Below, piece after piece: positions 23,519 to 32,085 of a stretch of 36,755 nucleotides of DNA. Below the pieces are notes generated by a model. The model did not search any database and had not been told where the DNA came from. It worked only from the letters and a program-made list of their open reading frames with translations. Source of the DNA: Halobacteroidaceae bacterium (GTDB lineage: Bacteria > Bacillota > Halanaerobiia > B1SED10-174); the NCBI GenBank assembly GCA_003551665.1, contig PUNE01000141.1, forward strand, positions 1-36,755, in the 5' to 3' direction. A program made the translations under genes and the position numbers. Each line of letters begins with the position of its first letter. The stretch's first letter is position 1.

Positions 23519-23968
23519 TTGCGTGCAGTTGTGCAGAGGGTAAGCAGGGGAAAAGTTGTAGTTGGAGATGAAGAAGTGGGCGTAATTGAACGTGGCATTG
23601 TTTTGCTGCTCGGTGTAGAAAAAGAAGATCAAGAGGAAGACCTTGATTATATTGCTGAGAAGGTAATTAACCTGAGGATTTTTCCTGATGCTGAGGATAA
23701 AATGAACCTTTCCCTGCGAGATACTGGTGGAGAAATACTCGTGGTTTCCCAGTTTACTCTTCTTGGAGATTGTCGGAAGGGTAGGAGGCCAAGCTTTTTT
23801 GCTGCTGCTCCGCCAGATAAAGCCCAGGATTATTATGAGCGTTTTGTGCAGAAGTTGAGGGACAAGGGTTTCAAGGTGGCAACAGGAGAATTCCAGGCCA
23901 TGATGGAAGTTCAGATTTTTAATGACGGCCCGGTAACATTGCTTGTTGACAGTAAAAAAGATTTTTAG
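23519..23968 (+). CDS. dtd: D-aminoacyl-tRNA deacylase
   Basis: Removes D-amino acids and mischarged glycine from tRNAs. 149 aa, with the family motifs SQFTLLGD near residue 78 and NDGPVT near 137 (the Gly-cisPro screw). Start is TTG 23519, 8 nt after GGGAGG; no ATG is available at the expected N-terminus MRAVVQRV. In Bacillus dtd directly follows relA; here arcC stands between them. The metallo-hydrolase gene follows after 11 nt. Confidence 0.95.
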   Translation: MRAVVQRVSRGKVVVGDEEVGVIERGIVLLLGVEKEDQEEDLDYIAEKVINLRIFPDAEDKMNLSLRDTGGEILVVSQFTLLGDCRKGRRPSFFAAAPPDKAQDYYERFVQKLRDKGFKVATGEFQAMMEVQIFNDGPVTLLVDSKKDF

Positions 23969-23979
23969 GGGGAGCAGAC

Positions 23980-24591
23980 ATGCCCGAACTGGAAAAAATA
24001 AAAGTTGGAGCACTGGAAACCAACTGCTACATTGTTGGCAAGGAAGGCAAAGCATTGGTAATTGATCCCGGGGATGAGGGAAAAAAAATAAAAGAAATGC
24101 TCTCCCAACGCAAATGGGAACTGGAATATATTATTAATACTCACGGCCACGCTGACCATATCGGGGCCAATTCCGACCTAAAAGATGGGGGAGCTGAAAT
24201 TTTAATTCATCCTGATGATGCAGGTATGCTAACCAACCCCGAGGAAAACCTTTCCCAGTTTACTGGAGGCCCTGTTTTAACAGGGCCCCCTGCTGACAGT
24301 TTTTTAAACGAAGGAAACTGGAACTGGAAGGGAGAGGCAATAAAGATAATTCACACACCCGGACATACCCCGGGCGGAATATGTCTTCTCTGGGGTGGCT
24401 GGCTTTTTAGCGGTGATACACTTTTTGCAGGAGGAGTTGGACGAACAGATCTGCCTGGCGGTAACATGAATGCCCTGGTGGATTCAATAAGGGGAAAACT
24501 CTTTGTTTTGGATAAAGAAATCAGGGTTTTTCCGGGGCACGGACCCGAAACAACAATCGGGTTCGAGGTTGAAAACAACCCGTTTATCTGA
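23980..24591 (+). CDS. Metallo-beta-lactamase-fold hydrolase (YqgX/glyoxalase II-like)
   Basis: A 203-aa cytoplasmic hydrolase. Metal ligands are complete: THGHADHIG near residues 54-61, HTPGHTPGG with His near 130, SGDTLF Asp near 149, and FPGHGPET His near 189. The single-domain short form resembles YqgX/glyoxalase II relatives that cleave thioesters; substrate is not predictable. Start ATG 23980 with AGGGGGAG upstream. The promoter of the PPIase gene starts just after its stop. Confidence 0.88.
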   Translation: MPELEKIKVGALETNCYIVGKEGKALVIDPGDEGKKIKEMLSQRKWELEYIINTHGHADHIGANSDLKDGGAEILIHPDDAGMLTNPEENLSQFTGGPVLTGPPADSFLNEGNWNWKGEAIKIIHTPGHTPGGICLLWGGWLFSGDTLFAGGVGRTDLPGGNMNALVDSIRGKLFVLDKEIRVFPGHGPETTIGFEVENNPFI

Positions 24592-24592
24592 G

Positions 24593-24622
24593 TTGACAGT
24601 TTAATTGGACTTAAGTTAAAAT
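24593..24622 (+). promoter_or_regulatory. Promoter of the PPIase-hisS-aspS unit
   Basis: Perfect -35 TTGACA (24593-24598), 18 bp, TAAAAT (24617-24622, five of six). Starts 1 bp after the preceding stop codon. About 34 nt of leader precede the PPIase ATG. No T-box-like leader is seen here although two aminoacyl-tRNA synthetase genes follow. Confidence 0.75.
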
Positions 24623-24662
24623 AAGAGGAACATTAGATGTAATTAATTTAGGGGGGGCTTCA

Positions 24663-26159
24663 ATGATTTTTCGAAAGTTAAGGGAGACAAGTAAGATTCT
24701 GATTATAATTGTTGTGGTGACTTTTGCCCTGGGTGGAACACTCTGGGGTATTACAAGCTTTATTGGTGGGGGACAACCACAGTATCCCCAGGGCATGGAC
24801 CAGGGTCCCCTGGGAGAAGTTGACCTGGACGATACCCTCTTGACCATAAATGGAGAAAATGTTCCCACACTGGAGTTTGTCCAGCTTGCCCAGCAGTATA
24901 TGGGTTATTTACAGGGACTGCCTGAACATCAAATAATGGATTTCCAGAACGAATTGCTTCATTTTTTGATCCAGAGAGAAGTAATTTTCCAGGAAGCTCA
25001 TGCCAGGGGAATTTCCGTAGAGGTTAGCGAAGAAGAGGTTGAAGAAATAATAGAAGGATATCTGGTTCAAATGGGTATGGAACGGGAACAATTTGAGCAG
25101 CAGATTCGTTCACAGGGTTTTACAATGGAAGAGGTAAAAGAAGATGTCCGGGAAGCTATCCGGGAACAGAATATACTTCAGGAAATGGAAGAGAAAATCC
25201 GCTCTGAAGTTGTTATCAGTGAAGAGGAGATCAGAGAAAAGTTTGAAGAGGTCAGAGCCCGAAATATTTTTGTTAAATTTGAAGATCATGATTCCCCGGA
25301 GGAAGCAAGAGAGGTAATTGAAAAAGCCCGGGAAGAAATTGAAGCGGGGATGGATTTTGCAGAAGCGGCGGCCATTTATTCCGACAGTACCCTGGGCCCG
25401 GATAAGGGAGGGGACCTTGGATTTTTCAAGCGGGGAGATCATTTTAACCCCCTGTTAATAGAAACTGCTTTTGCCACTCCTGAAGGCGAAGTGAGTGATA
25501 TTTTCGAAACAGACCAGGGTTTCCACCTGGTAAAAGTTGAAGAAAAGCGGCTCGCCGAAGGAGAAAAATATGAACAGGAAAAAGGGCAGATTGAACAGGA
25601 TCTCTGGAGCCGGAGAAGTGAAGCTCATTATAACCAGTGGCTGGAAGAAGTGGTAGACCAGGCGGATGTTAAAATTCATCATTCGATACTGGGTGGCTAC
25701 TACTGGATGAGCAGAGACAAGCATGACAGGGCTCTGGACCACCTCCGGGAAGCCAAGGCGGATGATCCCGATAATCCCCTGATTTTAAACCTCTTAGGAC
25801 AGGCGCACTTCAGGCAGGGAGAAACCGATGAAGCTTTTGAAACCTACGAAGAAGCCATTGAAAAATTCCCTCAGAACTGGGAGCTCTATTTCTCCTATGC
25901 GGACATTTTGAGGCAGGCAGGAGAATACAGTTCTTCTGCAGATCAACTGATGGCAGTTGTCGACCTGCAGGGGGAAGACTATTATACCATGCTGCAAACT
26001 CTTCGGATGCTTGAAGGAATGGATAAAAAGGAAGAGGCGGAAGAAGTAAGAGAAATTGTGAAGAACCTGGAAAAGGAACTCGGTTTTGGTGAGCAACAAT
26101 TAGAACCTGAGGCTATTGAAGAACAGATGGAGGATATGCTTGAAGATCCATTGGAGTAG
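24663..26159 (+). CDS. Membrane-anchored SurA/PrsA-like peptidyl-prolyl isomerase with TPR tail
   Basis: A 498-aa predicted extracytoplasmic foldase. An N-terminal membrane helix at about residues 11-31 anchors it; there is no lipobox cysteine, unlike Bacillus PrsA. A SurA_N-like helical chaperone region follows (about 55-190), then a parvulin PPIC domain (about 190-297, with NIFVKFEDHDSPEEA, GGDLGFFKRGD and DQGFHLVKVE). The C-terminal part (about 350-470) holds TPR-like repeats (NPLILNLLGQAHFRQGETDEAFETYEEAIEKF region). The protein is strongly acidic. Start ATG 24663 after GGGGGGG. It precedes hisS by 11 nt. Confidence 0.88.
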   Translation: MIFRKLRETSKILIIIVVVTFALGGTLWGITSFIGGGQPQYPQGMDQGPLGEVDLDDTLLTINGENVPTLEFVQLAQQYMGYLQGLPEHQIMDFQNELLHFLIQREVIFQEAHARGISVEVSEEEVEEIIEGYLVQMGMEREQFEQQIRSQGFTMEEVKEDVREAIREQNILQEMEEKIRSEVVISEEEIREKFEEVRARNIFVKFEDHDSPEEAREVIEKAREEIEAGMDFAEAAAIYSDSTLGPDKGGDLGFFKRGDHFNPLLIETAFATPEGEVSDIFETDQGFHLVKVEEKRLAEGEKYEQEKGQIEQDLWSRRSEAHYNQWLEEVVDQADVKIHHSILGGYYWMSRDKHDRALDHLREAKADDPDNPLILNLLGQAHFRQGETDEAFETYEEAIEKFPQNWELYFSYADILRQAGEYSSSADQLMAVVDLQGEDYYTMLQTLRMLEGMDKKEEAEEVREIVKNLEKELGFGEQQLEPEAIEEQMEDMLEDPLE

Positions 26160-26170
26160 GAGGCGAAAGC

Positions 26171-27439
26171 ATGAACCTCAAAGCACCCCGCGGGACAAGG
26201 GACATCCTGCCTCCCGCCAGCGAGGTATGGGATTACGTGGAAACCAGGATTAAGAAGATCTACCGGAAAAGAAATTTCTTGGAAATCAGGACCCCAATTT
26301 TCGAAGAAACGGATCTCTTTGTTCGCGGAGTTGGAGATACCACCGATATTGTGGAAAAAGAAATGTATACCTTCAACGATAAAGGGGGCCGCAGCATTAC
26401 GCTGCGGCCTGAAGGTACTGCCCCGGTTGTCCGTGCCTATATTGAGAATAAATTGTATGGAAAACCTCAGCCGTTTAAGCTTTTTTATTTTGGACCCATG
26501 TTCAGATATGAAAGACCCCAGGCTGGGAGATTCCGCCAGCATTACCAGACTGGAGTTGAGGTGATAGGTGGCGATTCTCCACTGATTGATGCGGAAGTTA
26601 TTGCCCTAGGAAACGATATTTTGCGTGAATTCTCCATGGATAACTGGAAACTCCACTTGAATAGTATTGGTTGCCGGGAATGCCGCCCGGTTTATATTGA
26701 AAAACTGAAGGAGTTTTTCCGCAATGAAACCGTTTGCCGGGATTGTTCGGATAGAATTGACCGCAATCCTCTGCGAGTTCTTGATTGCAAAAGCGGAGAA
26801 TGTGCTGCGTTGAAGAATAGAACCCCGAGTATTCTGGATTATCTTTGTCCGGCCTGTTCAGAACACTTTGCTCAGGTTCAGCAATTGCTTGAAACTCTGG
26901 AAATCCCATTTGAACTTGACCACACTCTGGTCCGGGGCCTCGATTATTATTCCAGAACTGCCTTTGAATTTAAAACCCGGGAACTTGGAGCCCAGGATAC
27001 AATTATCGGCGGAGGTCGATATGATGGACTGTCAGAGTTACTCGGGGGGCCCAGTTCTCCAGGGATGGGTTTTGGCCTGGGTTTGGACAGATTTATTTTA
27101 ATGCTGGAAAATAACCGCCTGGGAAATCTTGAAACCAATCCCCTGGAGGTTTTTATGGTTACAATAGGGGAGGAAAATGTGCAAAAAGAGGGCTGGAGAA
27201 TCATGGCCCGTGTTCGTAAAGCTGGATTTTCTGCGGATATGGATCTTTTACAGCGAAGCCCCAAAAACCAGATGAAAGCCGCCAACCGTATCGGGGCAAG
27301 GTTCACTGTAATACTTGGAGAAGATGAGCTAAAGCAGGGTGTTGTTCAGCTCAAGGATATGTATGAAGGCACCCAGAGTGAAGTAAGGATTGAGGAACTG
27401 ATCCATGCACTGGAGAAAAAAACGGGGGAGGGTAATTAA
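26171..27439 (+). CDS. hisS: Histidyl-tRNA synthetase
   Basis: Class II synthetase charging tRNA-His. 422 aa with N-terminal APRGTRDILPP, motif 2 around MFRYERPQAGRFRQ near residues 114-127, the histidine-A box RGLDYYSRTAFEF near 255-267, motif 3 GMGFGLGLDRF near 300, and a C-terminal anticodon-binding domain. Start ATG 26171 after AGGAGG. It is 2 nt from aspS, the same pairing as in Bacillus, but without the T-box leader found there. Confidence 0.96.
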   Translation: MNLKAPRGTRDILPPASEVWDYVETRIKKIYRKRNFLEIRTPIFEETDLFVRGVGDTTDIVEKEMYTFNDKGGRSITLRPEGTAPVVRAYIENKLYGKPQPFKLFYFGPMFRYERPQAGRFRQHYQTGVEVIGGDSPLIDAEVIALGNDILREFSMDNWKLHLNSIGCRECRPVYIEKLKEFFRNETVCRDCSDRIDRNPLRVLDCKSGECAALKNRTPSILDYLCPACSEHFAQVQQLLETLEIPFELDHTLVRGLDYYSRTAFEFKTRELGAQDTIIGGGRYDGLSELLGGPSSPGMGFGLGLDRFILMLENNRLGNLETNPLEVFMVTIGEENVQKEGWRIMARVRKAGFSADMDLLQRSPKNQMKAANRIGARFTVILGEDELKQGVVQLKDMYEGTQSEVRIEELIHALEKKTGEGN

Positions 27440-27441
27440 CC

Positions 27442-29190
27442 TTGCATTACAAAAAAAATACTAACTGCGGAGAAGTTAATAAAGATAACATCGAGCAGGA
27501 AATAACCTTAAATGGCTGGGTGCAGAGGCGCCGTGATCTGGGGGGCTTAATTTTTTTGGATCTCAGGGATAGAACCGGAATTATCCAGGTAACGGTATCT
27601 CCAAAGGATATACCTCTCGCCGAAAAAGTAAGGAATGAATACGTAATCGCTGTAAAAGGAAGAGTTGGCCCCCGTCCCGAAGAGGCAGTGAATCCTGAAA
27701 TGCTCACTGGAGAAATTGAGGTTCAGGCCAATGAATTGGAGATTTTAAACCCTGCTCAGGCTTCACCTTTACCCGTGGAGGACAATATTGACACCAGAGA
27801 AGAGGTGCGCCTTCGCTATCGCTATGTGGATTTGCGAAGGCCCGAAATGGCCGGAAAAATGGTCCTTCGCCATCGTGTGGCCAAGGCAATAAGGGATTAT
27901 TTGGATGAAAATGGTTTTCTGGAAATTGAAACGCCTGTTTTGACCAAAAGTACCCCGGAAGGGGCAAGGGATTATCTGGTTCCCAGTCGAAAAAACAGGG
28001 GGCATTTTTTTGCTCTTCCTCAGTCTCCCCAGCTTTTTAAGCAACTCCTGATGGTTGGTGGAGTGGACAGGTATTTTCAGCTTGCCCGTTGTTTTAGAGA
28101 TGAGGATCTCAGGGGTGATCGGCAGCCCGAATTTACCCAGCTCGATATGGAGATGTCTTTTGTTGAAGAAGAGGACATATTTTCAGTGGTAGAGGGAATG
28201 ATGGCTGGAGTCTATGAGAAACTGGGAGAAGAGATTGAAGTTCCATTTCCTCGAATTACTTACCGGGAGGCCATGGACCGGTTTGGAACGGATAAACCTG
28301 ATTTGAGTTTTGGCCTCGAACTAAGCGATGTGACCGAATGTTTTTCGGAAACTGATTTTAAGGTTTTTTCCAACATAATAGAAAATGGTGGGCGAATTAA
28401 GGCCCTCAGGTTTCCTGGAGGAGCTGAATTAAGCCGCAGGGAAATTGATAATCTGGAAAAGGTTGCCAAGGGCAATGGGGCCCGGGGATTGGTCTGGCTG
28501 GCCTTGAAAGAAGAAGGGCTTCAATCGCCTGTTAAGAAATTTATCCGGGAGGATGAGGTTGTTGCTCTGGGCAGTCAGCTTAAAGCAGAGTATGGCGATC
28601 TGGTTCTTGCGGTTGCTGATGAAGAGAAAAAGGCAGCCCAGGCCCTGGGCAGTGTAAGGGTTTACCTTGGACGAGAATATAAATTAAGGAAACCGGGGAA
28701 TTTTTTCCTGTGGGTAACAGAATTCCCCTTTATGGAATACTCCGAAGAAGAAGACGGGTATATGGCAGCTCACCACCCTTTTACTCAGCCCTTAATAGAA
28801 GATATCAACCTGGTTGATTCTAACCCGGACCGGGTAAGGGCTCGGGCTTATGATCTTGTTCTTAATGGGGTTGAGCTGGCTTCTGGAAGCATCAGAATCC
28901 ATTCGCGTGACCTGCAGGAAAAGGTTTTTGAAATGTTAAAAATCCCCCTCGAGGAAGCCGAGGAAAAATTCGGCTTTTTGCTCGAAGCATTTCAATATGG
29001 AACCCCGCCCCACGGGGGAATTGCTTTTGGCTTTGATCGCATGGTGATGATGCTAACCGGAGATAACACCATTCGAGAAGTAATTGCCTTCCCCAAAACG
29101 CTGCGTGGAGTATGTCCGCTAACAGGAGCCCCTGGAAAGGTTGATGAAGAACAGCTCCAAGAATTGCACCTGCGCCTGGAGGAAGAATAA
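27442..29190 (+). CDS. aspS: Aspartyl-tRNA synthetase
   Basis: Bacterial-type class II synthetase, 582 aa: N-terminal OB anticodon domain (NGWVQRRRDLGGLIFLDLRD), motif 2 FRDEDLRGDRQPEF near residue 215, GAD insert in the middle and motif 3 GFDRMVMMLTG near the end. Start is TTG 27442 with GGGGGAGGG at 27424-27432. In the RRRDLGG stretch the residue after Asp is Leu, where I recall non-discriminating enzymes (which also charge tRNA-Asn) tend to have His; this weakly suggests a discriminating enzyme. Confidence 0.96.
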   Translation: MHYKKNTNCGEVNKDNIEQEITLNGWVQRRRDLGGLIFLDLRDRTGIIQVTVSPKDIPLAEKVRNEYVIAVKGRVGPRPEEAVNPEMLTGEIEVQANELEILNPAQASPLPVEDNIDTREEVRLRYRYVDLRRPEMAGKMVLRHRVAKAIRDYLDENGFLEIETPVLTKSTPEGARDYLVPSRKNRGHFFALPQSPQLFKQLLMVGGVDRYFQLARCFRDEDLRGDRQPEFTQLDMEMSFVEEEDIFSVVEGMMAGVYEKLGEEIEVPFPRITYREAMDRFGTDKPDLSFGLELSDVTECFSETDFKVFSNIIENGGRIKALRFPGGAELSRREIDNLEKVAKGNGARGLVWLALKEEGLQSPVKKFIREDEVVALGSQLKAEYGDLVLAVADEEKKAAQALGSVRVYLGREYKLRKPGNFFLWVTEFPFMEYSEEEDGYMAAHHPFTQPLIEDINLVDSNPDRVRARAYDLVLNGVELASGSIRIHSRDLQEKVFEMLKIPLEEAEEKFGFLLEAFQYGTPPHGGIAFGFDRMVMMLTGDNTIREVIAFPKTLRGVCPLTGAPGKVDEEQLQELHLRLEEE

Positions 29191-29341
29191 AGCAATTTCC
29201 TTTTATCCCTGCCGGATTTTCGGAATCAGGGGGGTTAAGTTAATATCAAAGGGAAAGTCTTTCGGCTGTTTTCCCTATAATTATTATAGTAACCCTCTAA
29301 ATAAAAGTGGAATAAAAAATTGGCTTGGAGGTCCTGGATTC
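29191..29341 (+). other. Gene-free stretch after aspS with several inverted repeats
   Basis: No gene is credible here. CCCTGCCG/CGG..CAGGG (29207-29231) could be a 3' hairpin of aspS but lacks a following T run. GGGAAA/TTTTCCC (29251-29275) forms a second hairpin, and CTATAAT-T-ATTATAG (29275-29289) is a perfect 15-bp palindrome. The stretch leads into the 6S RNA promoter. Confidence 0.5.
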
Positions 29342-29370
29342 TTGCAAAGGCAGGGGTTTTATGTTAATAT
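29342..29370 (+). promoter_or_regulatory. Candidate extended -10 promoter of the 6S RNA
   Basis: TTGCAA (29342-29347), 17 bp, TAATAT (29365-29370) preceded by TG one base upstream (extended -10). It predicts a start near 29377-29378, slightly ahead of the RNA's closing stem. Confidence 0.55.
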
Positions 29371-29389
29371 GAAATTGAATAAAGGAAGA

Positions 29390-29562
29390 TGTCTGCCGTG
29401 TTCGTGATGGATAAATATTTTTGGCCAACACCAACACATAGGGAGCCTGGACTTCATCCGTGGCGTATATGCCTCCTTGAGGACATACAAAGCGGATGGG
29501 AGGGCACCCACGTGGAAGATAGGGATCAAAAATATGTTCCACACGGCACGGCGGATTTTTTT
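29390..29562 (+). ncRNA. ssrS: 6S RNA
   Basis: An RNA of about 173 nt that by family mimics an open promoter, traps housekeeping RNA polymerase and serves as template for short pRNAs. The fold is visible: closing stem TCTGCCGTG (29392-29400) with CACGGCGGA (29547-29555), then ATATTTTTG (29415-29423) with CAAAAATAT (29527-29535), a large mostly unpaired central bubble, and an apical hairpin (ATCCG/CGGAT at 29456-29460 and 29493-29497, CCTC/GAGG at 29472-29482). A T run at 29556-29562 ends it. Its place between aspS and rarA is the place of bsrA in Bacillus. The call rests on fold and location; primary sequence is poorly conserved in this family. Confidence 0.8.
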
Positions 29563-29602
29563 GTACCCAAAAAAGAAAGGAATCCCGAACGGAGGGACTG
29601 CA

Positions 29603-30922
29603 ATGGATTTATTTAGTGGGGCAGCGAATAAAAAGGATAAACCACTGGCGGACCGGATGCGGCCGCGGGATTTAAATGAATTTGTGGGGCAGGAAAAAAT
29701 TGTTGGTCCCGGTCGCCTGCTGCGAAGGTCAATTGAAGCGGATCAACTTACTTCTATAATATTTTACGGACCTCCAGGCACGGGGAAGACAACCCTGGCT
29801 TATATTATTGCCCAAACAACAAAATCTGAGTTCCAACAAATTAATGCCGTAACATCGGGAGTTAAAGAAATCAGGGAAATTATCCGGACTGCATCGGAAA
29901 AGAAGAAATTCTACCAGAAAAAGACAATTCTTTTCATTGATGAAATCCACAGGTTTAATAAGAGCCAGCAGGACGCTCTGTTGCCTGCAGTGGAAAAGGG
30001 GACTGTTATTTTAATCGGGGCGACAACCGAGAATCCCTATTTCGAGGTAAATCCACCCCTGGTTTCCCGGTCCCGGATTTTTGCCCTGGAAAACCTGACA
30101 GAAAACCACATCAAGGAAATAATGAAAAAGGCTCTTGAGGATGAGGAAAGAGGGCTGGGGAATCATAATATTGAAATAACTGAAGAAGCCCTGGACCACC
30201 TGGCTTTAATGGCTCAGGGTGATGCCCGGTCTGCCCTTAATGCTCTTGAGCTGGCTGTGCTTACAACACGAGAAGAGGGCGGGAAAATCCAACTCGACCT
30301 GGAAGTAGCTGAAGAATCAATTCAAAGAAAAGCCCTGGTTTATGATAAGGCCGGGGATAACCATTACGATACAATTTCTGCTTTTATAAAAAGCATCAGG
30401 GGTTCAGACCCTGATGCAGCTCTATACTGGCTGGCCAAGATGCTCTACGCAGGGGAAGACCCGAAGTTTATCTGTAGAAGATTAATCATTCATGCGGCAG
30501 AAGATATAGGTCTGGCCGACCCCCAGGCCTTACAGATTGCCGTTGCAACTTTTCATGCGGTAGAAAGAGTGGGGCTCCCCGAGGGAAGAATTCCCATGGC
30601 CCAGGCTACAATTTATCTTGCAACTGCTCCCAAAAGTAATGCTGCTTATAAAGCCATTTCTGCAGCCCAGAAAAAGCTTGAAAAGGATAGGGTAAGACCT
30701 GTTCCCGATCACCTGAAAGATGCCTCCTATAAGGGGGCTGACAGGCTTGGTCACGGTAAAGATTACAGGTACCCCCACGATTTTCCCGGGTCCCATGTGG
30801 AGCAGGATTATCTTCCCGGAGGACTGGAGGGTTCTCGGTTTTATTTTCCCACTGAAATGGGCAGGGAAAAAGAAATAAAAGAACGGATGGAGAAATGGCT
30901 TTCGGGAAAGGATGGAAAATAG
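29603..30922 (+). CDS. rarA: Replication-associated recombination protein RarA (MgsA)
   Basis: AAA+ ATPase related to clamp loaders that acts at stalled replication forks. 439 aa: Walker [10 protein letters not shown] near residues 56-64, Walker [10 protein letters not shown] near 110, sensor GATTENP near 140, arginine finger PLVSRSR near 153, and the C-terminal tetramerisation region with YPHDFPG near the end. Start is ATG 29603, 6 nt after CGGAGGG. The frame is open back to 29477, but that is the 6S RNA and has no ribosome site. It overlaps the next gene by 1 nt. Confidence 0.95.
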   Translation: MDLFSGAANKKDKPLADRMRPRDLNEFVGQEKIVGPGRLLRRSIEADQLTSIIFYGPPGTGKTTLAYIIAQTTKSEFQQINAVTSGVKEIREIIRTASEKKKFYQKKTILFIDEIHRFNKSQQDALLPAVEKGTVILIGATTENPYFEVNPPLVSRSRIFALENLTENHIKEIMKKALEDEERGLGNHNIEITEEALDHLALMAQGDARSALNALELAVLTTREEGGKIQLDLEVAEESIQRKALVYDKAGDNHYDTISAFIKSIRGSDPDAALYWLAKMLYAGEDPKFICRRLIIHAAEDIGLADPQALQIAVATFHAVERVGLPEGRIPMAQATIYLATAPKSNAAYKAISAAQKKLEKDRVRPVPDHLKDASYKGADRLGHGKDYRYPHDFPGSHVEQDYLPGGLEGSRFYFPTEMGREKEIKERMEKWLSGKDGK

Positions 30923-31551
30923 TGGAAAGGATCAATTGTCCTGCCGAAAAGATAAGATTTCAAAAGAAAATTAAAGGCAGTAAATTTATTGCCTCTGTTG
31001 CCCCTGCTTATAGTCCCGTAGAAGGAGAAGAATTCCTGGAGAGAATAAAAAAAGAATTTTGGGATGCTACCCATAATGTTTTTGCCTATCAGATTGCGGT
31101 GGGTGAAGAGGCTGAGGAAAAGGCCAGTGACGATGGTGAACCAACGGGGTCATCAGGTCCACCGGTATTACAGGCAATAAAGGGTTCTGGCCTGACCAAT
31201 ACAATTGTTGTTGTAACCCGTTATTTTGGGGGAACCAAACTGGGTATTGGCGGCTTAATCAGGGCTTATGGAGATACTGCTGCTCAAGCTTTAGAAGAAA
31301 CTCCTCGTAAAGAACTGAGGTTACTGGTTTACGGGAGAGTGAGAGTTCCGTATGATTTTTTTGGAAACATTACCGGGTTTTTAGAAAAAGAAGGGGTCAG
31401 GATTGAAAAAATTGATTATGATAACGAGGGAGGTTCTATTTTTTTCTGGATTGAACCCGGAAAAATTGAATTTTTTGAGTTTCAATTTAAGGAACTGGGT
31501 CGGGGAAAATGCCCCCTGGAAATAATAAAAAAAGAGTACCGACTTTGTTGA
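30922..31551 (+). CDS. YigZ/YvyE family (IMPACT-like) protein
   Basis: A member of the UPF0029/IMPACT family, 209 aa. The signature SDDGEPTGSSGPPVLQAI is near residues 67-84, followed by VVVTRYFGGTKLGIGGLIRAYG. A C-terminal ferredoxin-like domain follows. Relatives are linked to translation control, but the bacterial function is unclear. Start is ambiguous: GTG 30922, preceded by GGAAAGGA and giving the normal N-terminal length, or ATG 30895 inside rarA. I prefer GTG. Its stop codon lies in the iscR promoter. Confidence 0.85.
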   Translation: MERINCPAEKIRFQKKIKGSKFIASVAPAYSPVEGEEFLERIKKEFWDATHNVFAYQIAVGEEAEEKASDDGEPTGSSGPPVLQAIKGSGLTNTIVVVTRYFGGTKLGIGGLIRAYGDTAAQALEETPRKELRLLVYGRVRVPYDFFGNITGFLEKEGVRIEKIDYDNEGGSIFFWIEPGKIEFFEFQFKELGRGKCPLEIIKKEYRLC

Positions 31552-31576
31552 CAACCCCCTTTTTTTTTGTTAATAT
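31548..31576 (+). promoter_or_regulatory. Promoter of the iscR-nifS-iscU-mnmA operon
   Basis: TTGACA (31548-31553), 17 bp, TAATAT (31571-31576) with an extended-10 TG at 31568-31569. The spacer carries a run of nine T, and the -35 overlaps the stop of the YigZ-like gene. Confidence 0.8.
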
Positions 31577-31586
31577 AAAGCCGATA

Positions 31587-31610
31587 AAACCTATCAAAAA
31601 AGTCGGGATT
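31587..31610 (+). promoter_or_regulatory. Candidate operator for the Rrf2/IscR-like regulator
   Basis: An imperfect inverted repeat, AAACCTATC and GTCGGGATT around a six-A centre, lies just downstream of the predicted transcription start and ends at the ribosome site. Layout and A-rich centre fit operators of Rrf2 regulators such as CymR and IscR that repress their own operon. Only about half the arm positions are symmetric. Confidence 0.4.
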
Positions 31611-31624
31611 AGGAGGGCACCGGG

Positions 31625-32071
31625 GTGAAGTTATCAACCAGAAGCAGGTACGGGTTGCTGGCAATTATTGATCTGGCCATGCATCAAAAAGGGGGACCAG
31701 TTCCTCTGCGGGAAATTGCAAAGAGACAGAACCTTTCAGAAAATTATCTGGAACACCTGGTGGGTGCCATGCGCAGGGCCGGTCTTGTTCAAAGCGTAAG
31801 GGGGCCTGCCGGAGGGGATCGCCTTGCCCGCCAGCCTGCAGATATTTCTCTGGGTGAAATCATTCGGGTCATGGAAGGGCCCATTGCTCCTGTTGAATGC
31901 AGTCACCTTGATGATGAAAAATGTTTCTCGGGTACAGATTGTTTTATCCGGGATTTCTGGGAAGATCTAAGGGTTGAGGTCAACCGGGTGTTTGATACCA
32001 AAACCCTAAAAGATTTGATGGACGGAGCAAAAAGCTTTAAAACAATATCGGGTTGCTTGTCCGAGGATTGA
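31625..32071 (+). CDS. iscR: Rrf2 family regulator, IscR-like
   Basis: A 148-aa winged-helix transcription factor (KLSTRSRYGLLAIIDLA at the N-terminus, GPAGGDRLAR wing). Three cysteines, Cys92, Cys100 and Cys106, match the spacing class that holds a [2Fe-2S] cluster in E. coli IscR (92, 98, 104). This favours an Fe-S-sensing IscR over the cysteine-metabolism regulator CymR that occupies the place in Bacillus and lacks these cysteines. Start is GTG 31625 with AGGAGGG at 31611-31617. As first gene of the operon it probably represses it when Fe-S supply is sufficient. Confidence 0.88.
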   Translation: MKLSTRSRYGLLAIIDLAMHQKGGPVPLREIAKRQNLSENYLEHLVGAMRRAGLVQSVRGPAGGDRLARQPADISLGEIIRVMEGPIAPVECSHLDDEKCFSGTDCFIRDFWEDLRVEVNRVFDTKTLKDLMDGAKSFKTISGCLSED

Positions 32072-32085
32072 AAGGGGAGGATAAC

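Noticed and set aside
23000-24055. Long antisense open frame of about 350 codons over arcC and dtd
   Set aside because: Overlaps two well-recognised genes across their terminator, has no ribosome site and an unlikely composition; a shadow of biased codon use.
24599-24662. T-box leader for hisS/aspS
   Set aside because: The leader is too short and no T-box motif or specifier structure is visible; the synthetases are preceded by the PPIase gene, not by a long leader.
29477-29602. N-terminal extension of rarA
   Set aside because: Lies in the 3' half of the 6S RNA and its terminator; the ribosome site points to ATG 29603.
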